From positions 35,618,172 to 35,682,171 of the forward strand of contig OX031063.1 of the NCBI GenBank assembly GCA_943736015.1: a stretch of DNA of 64,000 nucleotides, given 5' to 3'. The notes below the pieces were generated by a model, which did no database searches, had not been told where the DNA came from, and saw nothing but the letters and a program-made list of their open reading frames with translations. Position 1 is the first letter of the stretch, and every line of letters starts with the position of its first letter. The position numbers and the translations under genes are program-made. Of the stretch, positions 63,964 through 64,000 are shown in pieces. The DNA is from Tridacna crocea. Taxonomy: Eukaryota; Mollusca; Bivalvia; Cardiida; Cardiidae.

Positions 63964-64000
63964 ACCATATATCAAACAATACTTTAGGAAAAAATAATTA

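Overview
This 64-kb window looks like nuclear DNA of a bivalve mollusc. It has GT-AG introns, TKL-kinase and CNG-channel coding exons, tRNA-derived SINEs and mariner/Tc1 relics. It also has the repeat opening with GAGGGCCATGATGGCCCTG and carrying a 145-bp array, which I associate with clam genomes; the species assignment is inference.

Two protein-coding genes are supported. At the left, on the + strand, 4224-5608 is the last coding exon of an A-type cyclic nucleotide-gated cation channel (S2-S3 linker to C-terminal leucine zipper); the earlier exons lie outside the window. On the - strand, 63426 down to 32383 carries an 18-coding-exon gene that I assembled by hand. Every junction is GT-AG and every phase matches, giving one uninterrupted frame of 2,392 residues. 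The protein has an N-terminal coiled coil, a SAM domain (about 492-557), further coiled coil, a complete TKL/MLK-like kinase domain (about 1130-1395), a PAK-box-like segment directly after it, and a long disordered tail with a proline run and two related basic helices, ending in a 33-codon terminal exon. I cannot assign it to a named vertebrate kinase.

The rest is dominated by mobile DNA. Family A is a 210-235 bp piggyBac-like MITE (TTAA target, CCCTTT ends) with a central near-perfect palindrome of about 67 bp. I count roughly 60 copies by eye, mostly in the introns of the kinase gene and in the flank downstream of it. Subfamilies B and C have different stem sequences, but the changes are matched on both arms. 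Other families: B2, a palindromic MITE with GATTGGCTAAACC arms; B3, a TTAA MITE with a GATCAGACTGCAC hairpin; B4 and B5, GC-rich foldback MITEs; a 690-bp foldback with CRE palindromes (16740-17429); a 1.87-kb element with 21-bp inverted ends and mirrored internal motifs (998-2866); a deleted Tc1 (12041-12302) and a deleted mariner (28993-29563); a mobile 145-bp tandem array with a terminal hairpin (25145-27455); and a miniature LTR retrotransposon on the - strand (27877-28404). That last element has identical 206-bp LTRs, a tRNA-Pro-type primer binding site, a polypurine tract and a 4-bp target duplication, and each LTR carries a tRNA-like A/B-box unit.

Several nested insertions (21955, 25145, 28993, 44267) show empty and filled target sites within the window and so fix element boundaries directly. 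The most notable items are the miniature LTR element with a tRNA-like LTR, the covarying hairpins of family A, and the unusual SAM-kinase-PAK-box architecture.
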